A stretch of 64,000 nt of DNA from Actinernus sp. WN-2022 (taxonomy: Eukaryota; Cnidaria; Anthozoa; Actiniaria; Actinernidae). The notes beneath the pieces were generated by a model, which worked only from the letters and a program-made list of their open reading frames with translations, did not search any database and was not told where the DNA came from. A program made the position numbers and the translations under genes. Shown piece by piece: positions 34,669 through 43,085 of the stretch (positions are counted from its first letter, which is position 1; the number at the start of each line of letters is the position of its first letter). The DNA lies in the NCBI GenBank assembly GCA_030867875.1, contig JAOWCC010000577.1, forward strand, positions 73,031,012 through 73,095,011, written 5' to 3'.

Positions 34669-35346
34669 ATGGATTATATATCGTGCCTCCCTCTAGAAAT
34701 TCTGACTAAGATCGTAGAGCATGCAGATCCTTGGTCATTCGCAAGCCTCTCAAGGACATCGAAACGCCTAAACGATGCCGCATCTCTTGCGCGCTACAAA
34801 AACGTAGACCAAGTGTTCCGTAAACTAGCACTATGCTTTGGTTTGAGGTCTACTCATAGTGACGACGATCGAGACGAATTGGCTCGAACTTTCGGTATTT
34901 CCGCAAGCCCCATCGACGATAGCTTTTCTCTTCTCTACGCCAGCGAATATGGTGATCTTAATGCTGTTAAGTGGCTCATCAAGCACTTACGTTTCGATAT
35001 GATGGATAGACACGCCAATCACGTTCTACGCGCTGCCCTTGAGCATGGTCATCTTGGTATCGCTAAGCGGCTCATTAAGCACTTCCAGTTCACCAAAGAG
35101 GATAAGGCCGTCAGTTTTGCTATATTAGGTGCCAGTAGGAATGGTCATCTTAATAACGTTAAGTGGCTCATGCGACGTTTTCAGATAACCCTAGAGTATG
35201 AATGCATTGATCTTGCTATAGAATACGCCTGTAACAATGGTCATCTTGATACCGCTAAATGGTTCGTTAAGTGGCAGTACTCCCAGCTCACAGAGGACGA
35301 AAGGGTTGTACTACGCAACTACATGGATGCTCATTCTGCCACGTAG
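34669..35346 (+). CDS. F-box and ankyrin-repeat protein
   Basis: 225 residues. Residues 7-40 form an F-box (LPLEILTKIVEHADPWSF then LSRTSKRLNDAA), the module that docks on Skp1 in SCF ubiquitin ligases. Residues about 88-205 hold four ankyrin-type units with the recurring core GxL then VKWL/AKRL (YGDLNAVKWL, HGHLGIAKRL, NGHLNNVKWL, NGHLDTAKWF), spaced about 34 residues apart. This short GHLxxxKWL form is typical of giant-virus ankyrin proteins. It is the first gene after the left TIR, driven from it. It may recruit a host protein for degradation; that is inference. F-box/ankyrin adaptors are established host-range proteins of poxviruses, with the opposite domain order. Confidence 0.8.
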   Translation: MDYISCLPLEILTKIVEHADPWSFASLSRTSKRLNDAASLARYKNVDQVFRKLALCFGLRSTHSDDDRDELARTFGISASPIDDSFSLLYASEYGDLNAVKWLIKHLRFDMMDRHANHVLRAALEHGHLGIAKRLIKHFQFTKEDKAVSFAILGASRNGHLNNVKWLMRRFQITLEYECIDLAIEYACNNGHLDTAKWFVKWQYSQLTEDERVVLRNYMDAHSAT

Positions 35347-35523
35347 GAAGTCAAAGTGTCACTAGATATTCGCGCACCTAAGAAATCCAAACTTGAAGTA
35401 TATGTTAAAGGAATGATTATTATACTGTATATTACCACTAAATGGTATTAGTATATATTCTTTATTCCACAATACTAGCTTACGTTGTTATCTTAGTACG
35501 CATTAACACCATACAGATCGAAC
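35347..35523. other. Short spacer
   Basis: Repeats the phrase AAAGTGTCACTAGA found in the TIR (near 34,578) at 35,353, and is otherwise AT-rich with TATATATTC near 35,452. Confidence 0.4.
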
Positions 35524-35961
35524 ATGTCGAAGAAGAACTCAAATGTAGACGCCGCAATAACTTGTGATTGGTTGATGAGAGGGAAGGACTCAAAATGTCC
35601 AAAGAAGATTTCGAAGACAACGAAGTTCTGTTCCCAGCATAACTACCAAATCTCAAAAGGCTGTGCCCCATACGTACCATGCTCGAAGTGCGGTAAAGGA
35701 TGTCGTACTGATTACGAGCTTTGCTCAGGATGTGACCGTCTCACCATCAAGGTGAAGTCTTCCGGTGTCTATATAAGACGCGCTAAGAAGTCCAGCAAGA
35801 AGCTAGAGGATCCAAGAAAGGAGGAGCCAAACATGGTGGAACCGGAGGTAGCATTGCCCGCTGAATCAAGAGTGCTGGAACCAGTGGAAGGTCTTGGAGA
35901 GTCTCTCAACCATGCGCTCAACGAGGTGTTGGCTGCCTTGAGGAACGAGACGGACGCTTAG
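35524..35961 (+). CDS. Small Cys-rich (zinc-binding) Polinton protein
   Basis: 145 residues. N-terminal C14-x10-C25-x10-C36-x2-H39, then C47, C53, C56, C60, C67, C70 (VPCSKCGKGC, LCSGC): two likely zinc modules. A basic stretch RRAKKSSKKL near residue 90 and an acidic C-terminus follow. It is preceded by GATCGAAC directly before the ATG and followed 20 bp later by a hairpin. No family recognised; nucleic-acid or protein binding is the natural guess. Confidence 0.7.
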   Translation: MSKKNSNVDAAITCDWLMRGKDSKCPKKISKTTKFCSQHNYQISKGCAPYVPCSKCGKGCRTDYELCSGCDRLTIKVKSSGVYIRRAKKSSKKLEDPRKEEPNMVEPEVALPAESRVLEPVEGLGESLNHALNEVLAALRNETDA

Positions 35962-35980
35962 GAATAGCCACGAAAAAAAG

Positions 35981-36036
35981 AAAAAAGGAAGAATGAAGAA
36001 GGTCGTTGCGTGGCCCTCTTCATTCTTCCTTTTTTT
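35981..36036. terminator. Hairpin H1, probable transcript end signal
   Basis: AAAAAAGGAAGAATGAAGA pairs with TCTTCATTCTTCCTTTTTT around a small loop. It lies 20 bp after the Cys-rich gene. Its reverse-complement twin is at 44,892-44,954. Hairpins mark mRNA 3' ends in mimiviruses; the same role here is inference. Confidence 0.55.
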
Positions 36037-36068
36037 TCTATTGAACGTACGACATCTATAGTTGTATC

Positions 36069-37061
36069 ATGGACGAGCTAATCAGATTGTTTGGTCCTGG
36101 AATTTGTAGAAGCCTGAATATCAAACCACAAGTGGAACATATTAACACCAGTGAAACATGTCCTGATTGTCTCTGCCCCTTTGAAATACAAGGAACGGAA
36201 TTCGTGTGTCCCACATGTGGTCTCGTTTCCGAGATTGAACCATGTGAAGAAACGAAGATCGATATTATTACTACTCGACTGCGTATAGTAGGTTCGGACG
36301 GGTTTAAGTATCAAAGTGATCTAGACCGCGCAAAACCAAAGCAAAGCGATGATGACATAGAACTGAAACGACGAACGCTCCTACAAGAACTACGAGCATA
36401 CAACACTATTTACGAACAAAGTTATGATCTATCGTTCCCTATGAACGCGTTAGAAATCGTAGCCGACGCATTCACCCAAGTAATGAAAGTTTGTCTCAAG
36501 CGTAGCGATGCTAAGAAAAATATTTTAGCTGCTCTACTCTACCAGGCATGCATACAATGTGGATTCGTCCGATCTAAAGGTGAGGTCGCTCGCTTCATGC
36601 AACTAAGAAACGAAGGCATCCATAGTGGAGAGGTCTTCATACGTTCTCTGTGTGACGACGATAAGATTGATGTAGACTTGGATGCTGAGCGCCTAGTTCC
36701 TCACATTGCGACGACTTTCCTACAACTAGATCTTGTAGGAGTACCTAGGGACGTTCAACAAATAGTCCACGAGGTCGTTACTAAGGCAATGGAAAACAAT
36801 ATAGGCCCCAAATCAATGCTTAAGACGAAAGTCGTTGGAGCAAGTTACGAGGTGCTACGTCGCTCCGGATCGTCTATGTCTTTTAAGGATGTCGTTAAGC
36901 GATGTGGCATATTTGGAAATGCGGTCAAGCGTTTTGTCAAGGAGTTGTCTTCTTACCATTCCCACTTCGAACCAATCTACACTAAGCATGGGCTAACTAG
37001 CAGTAGGACTTGGCAAAGTGAAAGTGAGAGCCATGTTCGTTCCTTTCATAGGAAACGTTGA
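36069..37061 (+). CDS. TFIIB-like transcription initiation factor
   Basis: 330 residues. A zinc ribbon lies at residues 31-50 (CPDC, then CPTCGLVSE; C-x2-C-x12-C-x2-C), the shape of TFIIB ribbons. After a linker rich in charge come helical segments with the cyclin-fold phrase KKNILAALLYQACIQCG (about residues 152-170), typical of TFIIB core repeats, and a second all-helical half to about 300 with VVGASYEVLRRSG. TFIIB bridges TATA-bound TBP and RNA polymerase II. Upstream is TCTATAGTTGTATC. The stop lies 3 bp from the stop of the convergent gene. This gene is not in the Polinton core set I know; large DNA viruses carry comparable factors. Low overall similarity to host TFIIB, so a viral or ancient capture. 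Confidence 0.75.
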   Translation: MDELIRLFGPGICRSLNIKPQVEHINTSETCPDCLCPFEIQGTEFVCPTCGLVSEIEPCEETKIDIITTRLRIVGSDGFKYQSDLDRAKPKQSDDDIELKRRTLLQELRAYNTIYEQSYDLSFPMNALEIVADAFTQVMKVCLKRSDAKKNILAALLYQACIQCGFVRSKGEVARFMQLRNEGIHSGEVFIRSLCDDDKIDVDLDAERLVPHIATTFLQLDLVGVPRDVQQIVHEVVTKAMENNIGPKSMLKTKVVGASYEVLRRSGSSMSFKDVVKRCGIFGNAVKRFVKELSSYHSHFEPIYTKHGLTSSRTWQSESESHVRSFHRKR

Positions 37062-37064
37062 TTC

Positions 37065-37676
37065 TTACATTCCAAGTTTTTCTCGCATTTCCTTTTGCAC
37101 TTCTTGCTTGAGTTCGGCTCGAACCCGATCTGGACTTTTTTCACCTATGGAAGCCTTGCGACGAATTTCAGATCTCATGATCTCATACTTATTTGCTTCA
37201 TTCAAGATGAGACTGTATTCGGAGTCGGATATGTTTTCATCGCGTAAGGCTTTCGATACTAGATCGCGAATCGTATTGATTTTCGCCTTTGCCAACATAG
37301 TTGTCCTTTCATGCTTAGAAACCTTCATTCCTAACTTCTTAGCTCCAAGGGTTGTAGATGCTGAAATTAATCCACATAGTCCACCAATAACTCCAAGTGG
37401 TAGACCAATCACTATTCCAACCCCAGTCAACGCTGCGCCCAATCCAGATCCAGATAAGATCACAGATAGACCTCCAGTTACCACTGCGATGCCATGAACT
37501 ATTCCTTGAGAACGTGCATATTTCTTGCGAACACCTTCGTAGTGCCTTTCTTGAACTTCTATGTCCGAAAGCGTGTCTCGGATCGTTTGCAGTCTAAAGT
37601 TCTTTCCAGCGTCGCTAGCGATCTGTGGATAGATACTCGGTGCTGAGGGAAACGGTTGAATCGAGTCGCCTTCCAT
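37065..37676 (-). CDS. Conserved Polinton membrane-associated protein (glycine-rich hydrophobic core)
   Basis: 203 residues. The N-terminus is Pro-rich (PFPSAPSIYPQI). Residues about 60-105 are a long hydrophobic, Gly-rich segment (GIVHGIAVVTGGLSVILSGS region and IGLPLGVIGGLCGLI) likely to form one or two membrane helices. The C-terminal half is charged and helical with the phrase DENISDSEYSLILNEANKY. I recognise this as a recurring unknown protein in cnidarian Polintons. It may be a virion membrane or membrane-penetrating protein. Starts at ATG 37,676 after a TATA-like CTATATGTATAA. Confidence 0.65.
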   Translation of the reverse strand: MEGDSIQPFPSAPSIYPQIASDAGKNFRLQTIRDTLSDIEVQERHYEGVRKKYARSQGIVHGIAVVTGGLSVILSGSGLGAALTGVGIVIGLPLGVIGGLCGLISASTTLGAKKLGMKVSKHERTTMLAKAKINTIRDLVSKALRDENISDSEYSLILNEANKYEIMRSEIRRKASIGEKSPDRVRAELKQEVQKEMREKLGM

Positions 37677-37695
37677 TGTACGTTATACATATAGC

Positions 37696-38370
37696 TTACT
37701 CAAGCTTCAACACGTATCGTATAGGTCGACCACGGAAGTCTATCAGATTACCTTTCTCATCGAGAATTGTCAGACGAAGGCTGCTTTGTATCGTACCTAG
37801 AGCTTTGACATCTAGAGGTTGTAGTGAGGCATACGTCGTTTTCACGAATCTATCGCCTCGGACATTTATGCTAGCCAAGACTTTCGAGCGTTTTCCCTCT
37901 AGGAGTGAGAAGCTGGAATCCACTACGTCACAGTGGACATATACCGTATCGATCTCAAAGAGGATACTTATAGGGAAAGTGCCTACCGCTATAGTTAAAG
38001 TCGTGGTAGTATTTGGGGAACTCCTACAGCTTTCAATAAACAGTTCACAGATATTTGTGCTAAGAATGATCGGTTTCATGACATCTAGGATCCAACTCCC
38101 CGTCAATAAGTCTTTCCCGAATTTTATGATACCAGCTTTGATTGCGGGTTTGAAGAGGATCTGGAGGGTTGGTATATCGTAGTTCCCCACCTTAATTTCG
38201 TGTGGAAACATCACACCATTGACATTCCAATGAAAGCTCCCTGGCTCTTCTAGGTTCCACCAGCTATTCTCGAAAGTGACCTCGACTAGTGAAACGTTCT
38301 GTATAAGAATAGGGTCGTCGAAGTAGACAGTATGGTCAGCCGATGTTGTGGTGATATATAAGAGAACCAT
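37696..38370 (-). CDS. Minor capsid (penton-like, single jelly-roll) protein
   Basis: 224 residues from the Met at 38,370 (the longer frame to 38,415 runs through the promoter). Beta-rich sequence; the C-terminal phrase DEKGNLIDFRGRPIRYVLKL matches the highly conserved end of Polinton minor capsid proteins (a DxxGxxxDFxGxPxxYxLxx ending), which form the five-fold vertices. Middle part has SKVLASINVRGDRF, also typical. The neighbour to the left is the small membrane protein; the shared promoter region with the 562-residue gene is 43 bp long. Confidence 0.7.
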   Translation of the reverse strand: MVLLYITTTSADHTVYFDDPILIQNVSLVEVTFENSWWNLEEPGSFHWNVNGVMFPHEIKVGNYDIPTLQILFKPAIKAGIIKFGKDLLTGSWILDVMKPIILSTNICELFIESCRSSPNTTTTLTIAVGTFPISILFEIDTVYVHCDVVDSSFSLLEGKRSKVLASINVRGDRFVKTTYASLQPLDVKALGTIQSSLRLTILDEKGNLIDFRGRPIRYVLKLE

Positions 38371-38413
38371 CTTATATGTTGAAGGTATAACTATATATAC
38401 GTATAGCTTCAAC
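38371..38413. promoter_or_regulatory. Compact bidirectional promoter
   Basis: The 43 bp between divergent ATGs contain ACTATATATACGTATAG between GTTGAAGG and CTTCAAC, an inverted pair. Each ATG thus follows a TATA element plus a TTCAAC-type initiator. The same design occurs at 41,194-41,227. Confidence 0.6.
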
Positions 38414-40102
38414 ATGAGGAGGTCCGGAGGTCTTTTCAGTTACCATTACGGAGGGAAAGACGAAGAGGAAGAGTTCCCAACACCGAATGCTAACATAAGG
38501 TCAAAGGCTGAGAATCAAGCTAGGAGAGAGAATCAAGCTCGGCTAGATAGAGAAGATGTGAAAAGTAGAGAGGTTGCAACATTGAATGCAGATCTATTAG
38601 CGAAGTTCAAGAAGAAATACCCACATGCAGATCTTCACAAGTTCTATGCCTCTACGGAAGTGAACGGTCCAGGTAAATATTCGACGAGTATTTGGTTTCG
38701 AGATGGAGATTCTAGCTATGTCGTTTACGGTAATGATGTCTCGAAGTTACCTGCAGTCACTCAAAGACGTATCGATAATGCGTTGTGGGATGTGCATAAG
38801 GGTTTCCCATCTACGTTGACCCTAGATAGGAGTGCGAAATATCCTATTACAGCAGTTCCTTCTACTGAACTGGCACAAGATATTGAGCTCACTAATCTAT
38901 GGATATATATCACCCCAACGAAGAAGTTCAAAGCTGGCGTTCCAAATATATTCAAGGAGACCGTCGTAAAGCATACGACAGCAAATGAGTCCTACCATTG
39001 GTTACATGGTCCGGATTTCAAGTACTGGCCTCAGCAATTGAATTTCGCAACGTGGTGTGCGACTTCTGGATGTGGAGTGTCATTGTTTGATCCTATTTTC
39101 AAAACGCATCCACCAGTCGTTCAGGGGTTCCTACGATTCCATGTTTATTTCACGATACGAAGAATTCTACGTGAACTTGGTGGTACTCATGGAGTTCCTT
39201 TACCTGGTAACTCTCATTTCAAGCAAATGGATAACCTCTATAACAAAGCAGCTCTTGAGAAATTGTGCATTGAATTTGGTATATCTCGAACACCAGATTT
39301 CCCACCAGACTTCCGATGGCATGGAGGTAGGAATAATGGATTAGGAGATGTATTCCTGTTATACCAGGGATCAACTGGCTACGTAAACGGATATGTAACT
39401 GCCCATGGTCGAAGTTACGACAAAGCAACCACATGGCCCGCGGCCTCTACTTTATTTAAAGACCAAGGAGGTAAGGAGGACACTCTGATAGCTTTTATTA
39501 GGAACGATGAACACGAAGGGAAACAATACAATTGGTTTACGCCACCAATCGGAAAGGGTTTGACAGATGTTGGATTGGGTAGGTTGAATAGATCTGTCGA
39601 GGCTTTTGGACATTGCATACTTGGCGCTCAAGCCGACTTGAACGAATCCATCTTAGATAGCCATAACGTCAAAGAAAAGTTTAAGAGCTTAGTCGAAGAC
39701 GCTATTCTCGAAAACGATTTAGTGGTGAGCTACAAAAACTATCTTACTGCTATAACAGCAACACATAAGAGGCTCGATCTAGCGATAGCTATAGGCGTAC
39801 GATTATTGCCAAGCGATCTAGAGTACTCTCTTAGTGAGAAAGATGGTTATAAGAATCCAATCCCGAAAGCTACGAAAGATATGGTGCTAGGCACTAACGA
39901 CATCAATGCAGAAGGCAAAGGACGCTCACCTCTTCCTATGGAAGGACCACCAGATAAGAAATCGGTGCAGCCTCTCGAGAAACAAGTTCCTGTACCAAAG
40001 GCAAAGGCAAAGGCAAAGGCAAAGGCTGCCCCACAACATGAGATTAATCTCGCAGTGACATCCATTGCCGCAGCTGGAATCGCATGGATGTTGTTTCGTT
40101 AA
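38414..40102 (+). CDS. Conserved Polinton protein of unknown function with C-terminal membrane anchor
   Basis: 562 residues from the Met at 38,414, directly after CTTCAAC. The N-terminal 80 residues are charged and helical. The middle carries conserved aromatic-rich phrases (NFATWCATSGCG, DFRWHGGRNNGLGDVFLLYQ, NRSVEAFGHCILGAQA). Near the end is a Pro/Lys-rich linker with PKAKAKAKAKAA and one hydrophobic helix (AVTSIAAAGIAWMLF). I recognise relatives as recurring proteins in cnidarian Polintons but know no function; a virion-associated role is likely from position between penton and capsid genes. Its stop overlaps that of the convergent gene (TTAA at 40,099-40,102). Confidence 0.6.
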   Translation: MRRSGGLFSYHYGGKDEEEEFPTPNANIRSKAENQARRENQARLDREDVKSREVATLNADLLAKFKKKYPHADLHKFYASTEVNGPGKYSTSIWFRDGDSSYVVYGNDVSKLPAVTQRRIDNALWDVHKGFPSTLTLDRSAKYPITAVPSTELAQDIELTNLWIYITPTKKFKAGVPNIFKETVVKHTTANESYHWLHGPDFKYWPQQLNFATWCATSGCGVSLFDPIFKTHPPVVQGFLRFHVYFTIRRILRELGGTHGVPLPGNSHFKQMDNLYNKAALEKLCIEFGISRTPDFPPDFRWHGGRNNGLGDVFLLYQGSTGYVNGYVTAHGRSYDKATTWPAASTLFKDQGGKEDTLIAFIRNDEHEGKQYNWFTPPIGKGLTDVGLGRLNRSVEAFGHCILGAQADLNESILDSHNVKEKFKSLVEDAILENDLVVSYKNYLTAITATHKRLDLAIAIGVRLLPSDLEYSLSEKDGYKNPIPKATKDMVLGTNDINAEGKGRSPLPMEGPPDKKSVQPLEKQVPVPKAKAKAKAKAAPQHEINLAVTSIAAAGIAWMLFR

Positions 40103-41193
40103 CGTCGTTTGTATTGCTCTATAGTGATCACCACTATTGCTACGATGAATAACCAAACGTTCTGTGCTAGTACTCCCAGAGCTTTACCAGCCATAGTAAA
40201 TATGAAACTCGCAATCGATCCAATCATTCCAGGTAGGATCTGTCCAAGTTTCTTTCCCATTTCTTTCAACAACCCCCCAGTCGTTTGCAATCCCTTCTTT
40301 ACTGCATCTGCTGCTTTATCAATACCAGTCTTTATTGGTTTCGGTACGGATTTCGACAACAGGGAAACTATCGTACTAACGATAGCTCCAACGGAAGTTA
40401 CCACTGCAAGAACGGTCATTCCATGCTTTCTAAAAATGTATTTGATCCTTTCACGTAGTGACATACGTTCTAGTATGGCTTCTTCTTGACGTTCGAGTAA
40501 TTCTATTTCGTTATGGATGCGTACTTTCTCTTCCTTAGCCGCTTCCTTCTGGTCCTCAGTTGATGTTGAGCTTAGAAGTATGCTATCTTCTACTTTGAGA
40601 TGTTCGGCGGCCTTTTCTTGACCTTGGAGGACTTGTTCTTCTCTTTCTGCATCCGTAGGGCCTAGGGCAAATTTGAGATCCTTACCCATACTTTGGTATC
40701 TTTCACCCTTCACTGTGGTCAAAGGTATGGGCTTCTCTTTACTTCCAAGTACGTGAAGATAGATTCTACCCAGTTCCTTATTGGCCTCCCATTTTCCAGT
40801 TATCTCAAGGAATCCTCCACGAATCCCTACATCCGCATAGTGTTTCCATACAGTATCAAATAGCATTCGTTTCAGTTCATCCGATGTGCCTGCTTTGAAG
40901 ACTACGTGGCGATCGCTAAATTTCGGATGTTTGATTCTATCCTCATCCTCCGCAATGAGTTCGTCGAAGTAATCGTTATCTTCTTTGGAAAACGAGGTTT
41001 CCCGATTCTTTGGTCGAGCACCTTCCTTGGAGAAGTCACGTCTAGTTTTCAGGTTTAATGATTCACTCGGATCCACATTCGTAGAGTCTGACGCCAATTT
41101 CCGTGCTTCTTCATTGACAGTATCATCGTTGTCGTAGTCTCTTCCTCTTTCAGCTTCATCAGTTCTTTCATCATACCTACCCTCAGAGGCCAT
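40099..41193 (-). CDS. Conserved Polinton membrane protein
   Basis: 364 residues from the Met at 41,193 (the extra codons up to 41,253 lie in the promoter). An acidic disordered N-terminus is followed by a compact part (about 80-165), a predicted coiled coil (about 195-250, LLERQEEAILERMSLRER) and C-terminal hydrophobic segments (GMTVLAVVTSVGAIVSTIVS, GMIGSIASFIFTMAGKALGV and NVWLFIVAIVVITI). Lysines and glycines between them resemble amphipathic membrane-active peptides. Recurrent in cnidarian Polintons. A role in a virion inner membrane or membrane breach is inference. Confidence 0.6.
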   Translation of the reverse strand: MASEGRYDERTDEAERGRDYDNDDTVNEEARKLASDSTNVDPSESLNLKTRRDFSKEGARPKNRETSFSKEDNDYFDELIAEDEDRIKHPKFSDRHVVFKAGTSDELKRMLFDTVWKHYADVGIRGGFLEITGKWEANKELGRIYLHVLGSKEKPIPLTTVKGERYQSMGKDLKFALGPTDAEREEQVLQGQEKAAEHLKVEDSILLSSTSTEDQKEAAKEEKVRIHNEIELLERQEEAILERMSLRERIKYIFRKHGMTVLAVVTSVGAIVSTIVSLLSKSVPKPIKTGIDKAADAVKKGLQTTGGLLKEMGKKLGQILPGMIGSIASFIFTMAGKALGVLAQNVWLFIVAIVVITIEQYKRR

Positions 41194-41227
41194 GTTAAAC
41201 ATATCTATATATATAGTTATATTCAAC
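41194..41227. promoter_or_regulatory. Compact bidirectional promoter upstream of the capsid gene
   Basis: 34 bp between divergent ATGs: GTTAAACATATCTATATATA then TAGTTATATTCAAC. TATA elements in both directions, each followed by TTCAAC or GTTTAAC right at the ATG. Confidence 0.6.
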
Positions 41228-42463
41228 ATGATCTCATCAAAGTTGGATCCCACACAAGTACGAAGAGAGCCTCATGCACTCAAGGCTCCGCGAGACTTGT
41301 ATAGGAAGACTTTCACTCGATCGTCTGCCAATCCAGGTGAGACTCTATACGTAGAAGTTCCAAAGCTAGCAGAAGATGTAGTACTAGTACCTGGCAGCTT
41401 AGCGCTATTGGGCGACATCGTACTATCTGGTGGACATGCGAATAACAGAGTCGTTTCGAACGTTGGACGCTGTTTGGTCATGCGTAGAATCTGTAGGATG
41501 GGAGCTGAAACAGTAGAAGACATTGTCAGGCCAGACCTTCTACAAACATACTCCGACGTATACCTATCTACGCAGGAGAGAGAGTCTAGAATACAACAAG
41601 GCATTCAATCAGAGAACTTGAATAAGCTACGATCGAAAGCTGTTGACGCAAGTACTTCGTCTGCTGCAGACAACGCGCTCCTAGCTGCATGTGGTTCTAA
41701 GTATAGGATTCCATTAGATGTTGACATTCTGACACAACATGGAGTTCTATATCCACATGCCTTAGAAAGTATCATTACATTCGAGTTGACTCTAGCGTCT
41801 GCCAACGAGGTTGTAATTGGCTCGGATACGACGAAGATAGGTACGTACCAACTTACCAACATCCAACTAGAATACGAAGCAATCAGGAACGAAACGCTGG
41901 CTAGTAGTGCACTTCACAAATATGAAATAGGTACTGCATTCCTATACAACTACGCTGTTCACTTCAAAACAGTAGATATCGCTAAAACGTCCGATACTTT
42001 GATATCTCAAAACATCAATGTTCCACGACGATCCTTTGCTGGACTGCTTCTACTATTCATAGATCCACCTACCATTGGCACGCGAGATAGTGAAGCATTC
42101 TCGAATCCAGATATCTTGAAGGTAGAAGTAGATGTCAATGGGATTCCCAACAGACTCTTTCCAAGCGGCATGCTTCCCCTAGATTTCTGGGAGGCTGCAA
42201 GAAGCTGGTTTGGTACACCCAATACTTCTATGACTCCAAAGAAGTTCTTTGAAAATAGATTATCTATCCTAATCGATTGTCGCACAGCAAAAGATTCCAC
42301 CGTTCATGGTGATGGCTTGGCACAAACCGGCAGTGGAAAGGACATTGACATTCGCATACATAGAACTGCAAAGGGAAGTGGAAATGTGAAAATGCACATC
42401 TATGTCCTTGCGGATGCTCAGGTCACGATATTGAACAGATCTCTGCAGAGTATATTATACTGA
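41228..42463 (+). CDS. Major capsid protein (double jelly-roll)
   Basis: 411 residues from the Met at 41,228. The sequence is beta-rich with phrases I recognise from cnidarian Polinton capsids: VEVPKLAEDVVLVPGSLAL, YRIPLDVDILTQHGVLYP, ITFELTLASANEVVIGSD, NINVPRRSFAGLLLLF, NPDILKVEVDVNGIPNRLF and a C-terminal HIYVLADAQVTI. Polinton major capsid proteins fold as two jelly rolls, like those of virophages and adenoviruses, and build the icosahedral shell. The frame is intact. TGA overlaps the ATPase ATG as TGATG. Confidence 0.82.
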   Translation: MISSKLDPTQVRREPHALKAPRDLYRKTFTRSSANPGETLYVEVPKLAEDVVLVPGSLALLGDIVLSGGHANNRVVSNVGRCLVMRRICRMGAETVEDIVRPDLLQTYSDVYLSTQERESRIQQGIQSENLNKLRSKAVDASTSSAADNALLAACGSKYRIPLDVDILTQHGVLYPHALESIITFELTLASANEVVIGSDTTKIGTYQLTNIQLEYEAIRNETLASSALHKYEIGTAFLYNYAVHFKTVDIAKTSDTLISQNINVPRRSFAGLLLLFIDPPTIGTRDSEAFSNPDILKVEVDVNGIPNRLFPSGMLPLDFWEAARSWFGTPNTSMTPKKFFENRLSILIDCRTAKDSTVHGDGLAQTGSGKDIDIRIHRTAKGSGNVKMHIYVLADAQVTILNRSLQSILY

Positions 42464-43085
42464 TGGATTCTCTCGTAGAGCACATACCTTTCAACGCACT
42501 CATAGTCGGTCCGACGAATTGTGGGAAGACTGCGTTTCTCATAGAACAACTTCGTGGAGCCTTTCGTGGTAAGTTTGATTACATAGTACTGATTTGTCCT
42601 ACGTATGCCCACAACAAAACTTATCGTGGATTCGCAAATCGAGATCCTCATTTCTTCGTCATATCGCCACCACAAGATGCCATCGATGCTACTTTGAGTA
42701 TTTGCGCAACATTTTGGTCAGGTACCAATACTCTATTGATTCTCATGATTGCGCCGCATCGAAGGACGTCAAGAAACGAACTGACAAGCTAGTGGACTTA
42801 GCCTTTTCTGCACGACATATAGGGATTTCCGTTTGGGTGCTGTCCCAACAATTAACGAGCATATGTAAGCCCTTCCCTGAGAACGTAGCTATCGTAGTAG
42901 CATTCCATACAGCATCGGCCGTAGATGGTAAAAGGATATTTGAGGATTATGGAGGCTCGCAAGAATGCAAAGAGTTACGAATGATACTTGGCTCCCATAA
43001 GTTCGCTCGCATGTGCTTCTGTCTCCGCCATCCTTTCGAGGTAGTGTTAGAGCTCCCAGCACCTACAACATATTATCATGGATAA
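42463..43085 (+). pseudogene. Genome-packaging ATPase (FtsK/HerA type), one frameshift
   Basis: The first frame (42,463-42,792) gives HIPFNALIVGPTNCGKTAF: Walker A is GPTNCGKT at residues about 16-23. The second frame, from about 42,744 to the stop at 43,085, carries CAASKDVKKRTDKLVDLAFS, SVWVLSQQ (the sensor-type Gln) and FEDYGGSQECK. Both belong to one Polinton ATPase of about 207 residues. The frame breaks at about 42,744-42,746, within the Walker B strand; a single missing base explains it. Encapsidation would use this motor in the shell. Either a real knock-out or an assembly error. Stop overlaps the next ATG by 8 bp. Confidence 0.8.

Noticed and set aside
36078..36314. Antisense frame over the TFIIB-like zinc ribbon
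   Set aside because: Shadow of a gene with clear motifs on the other strand.
40109..40489. 126-codon plus-strand frame
   Set aside because: Antisense to the conserved membrane protein at 40,099-41,193.
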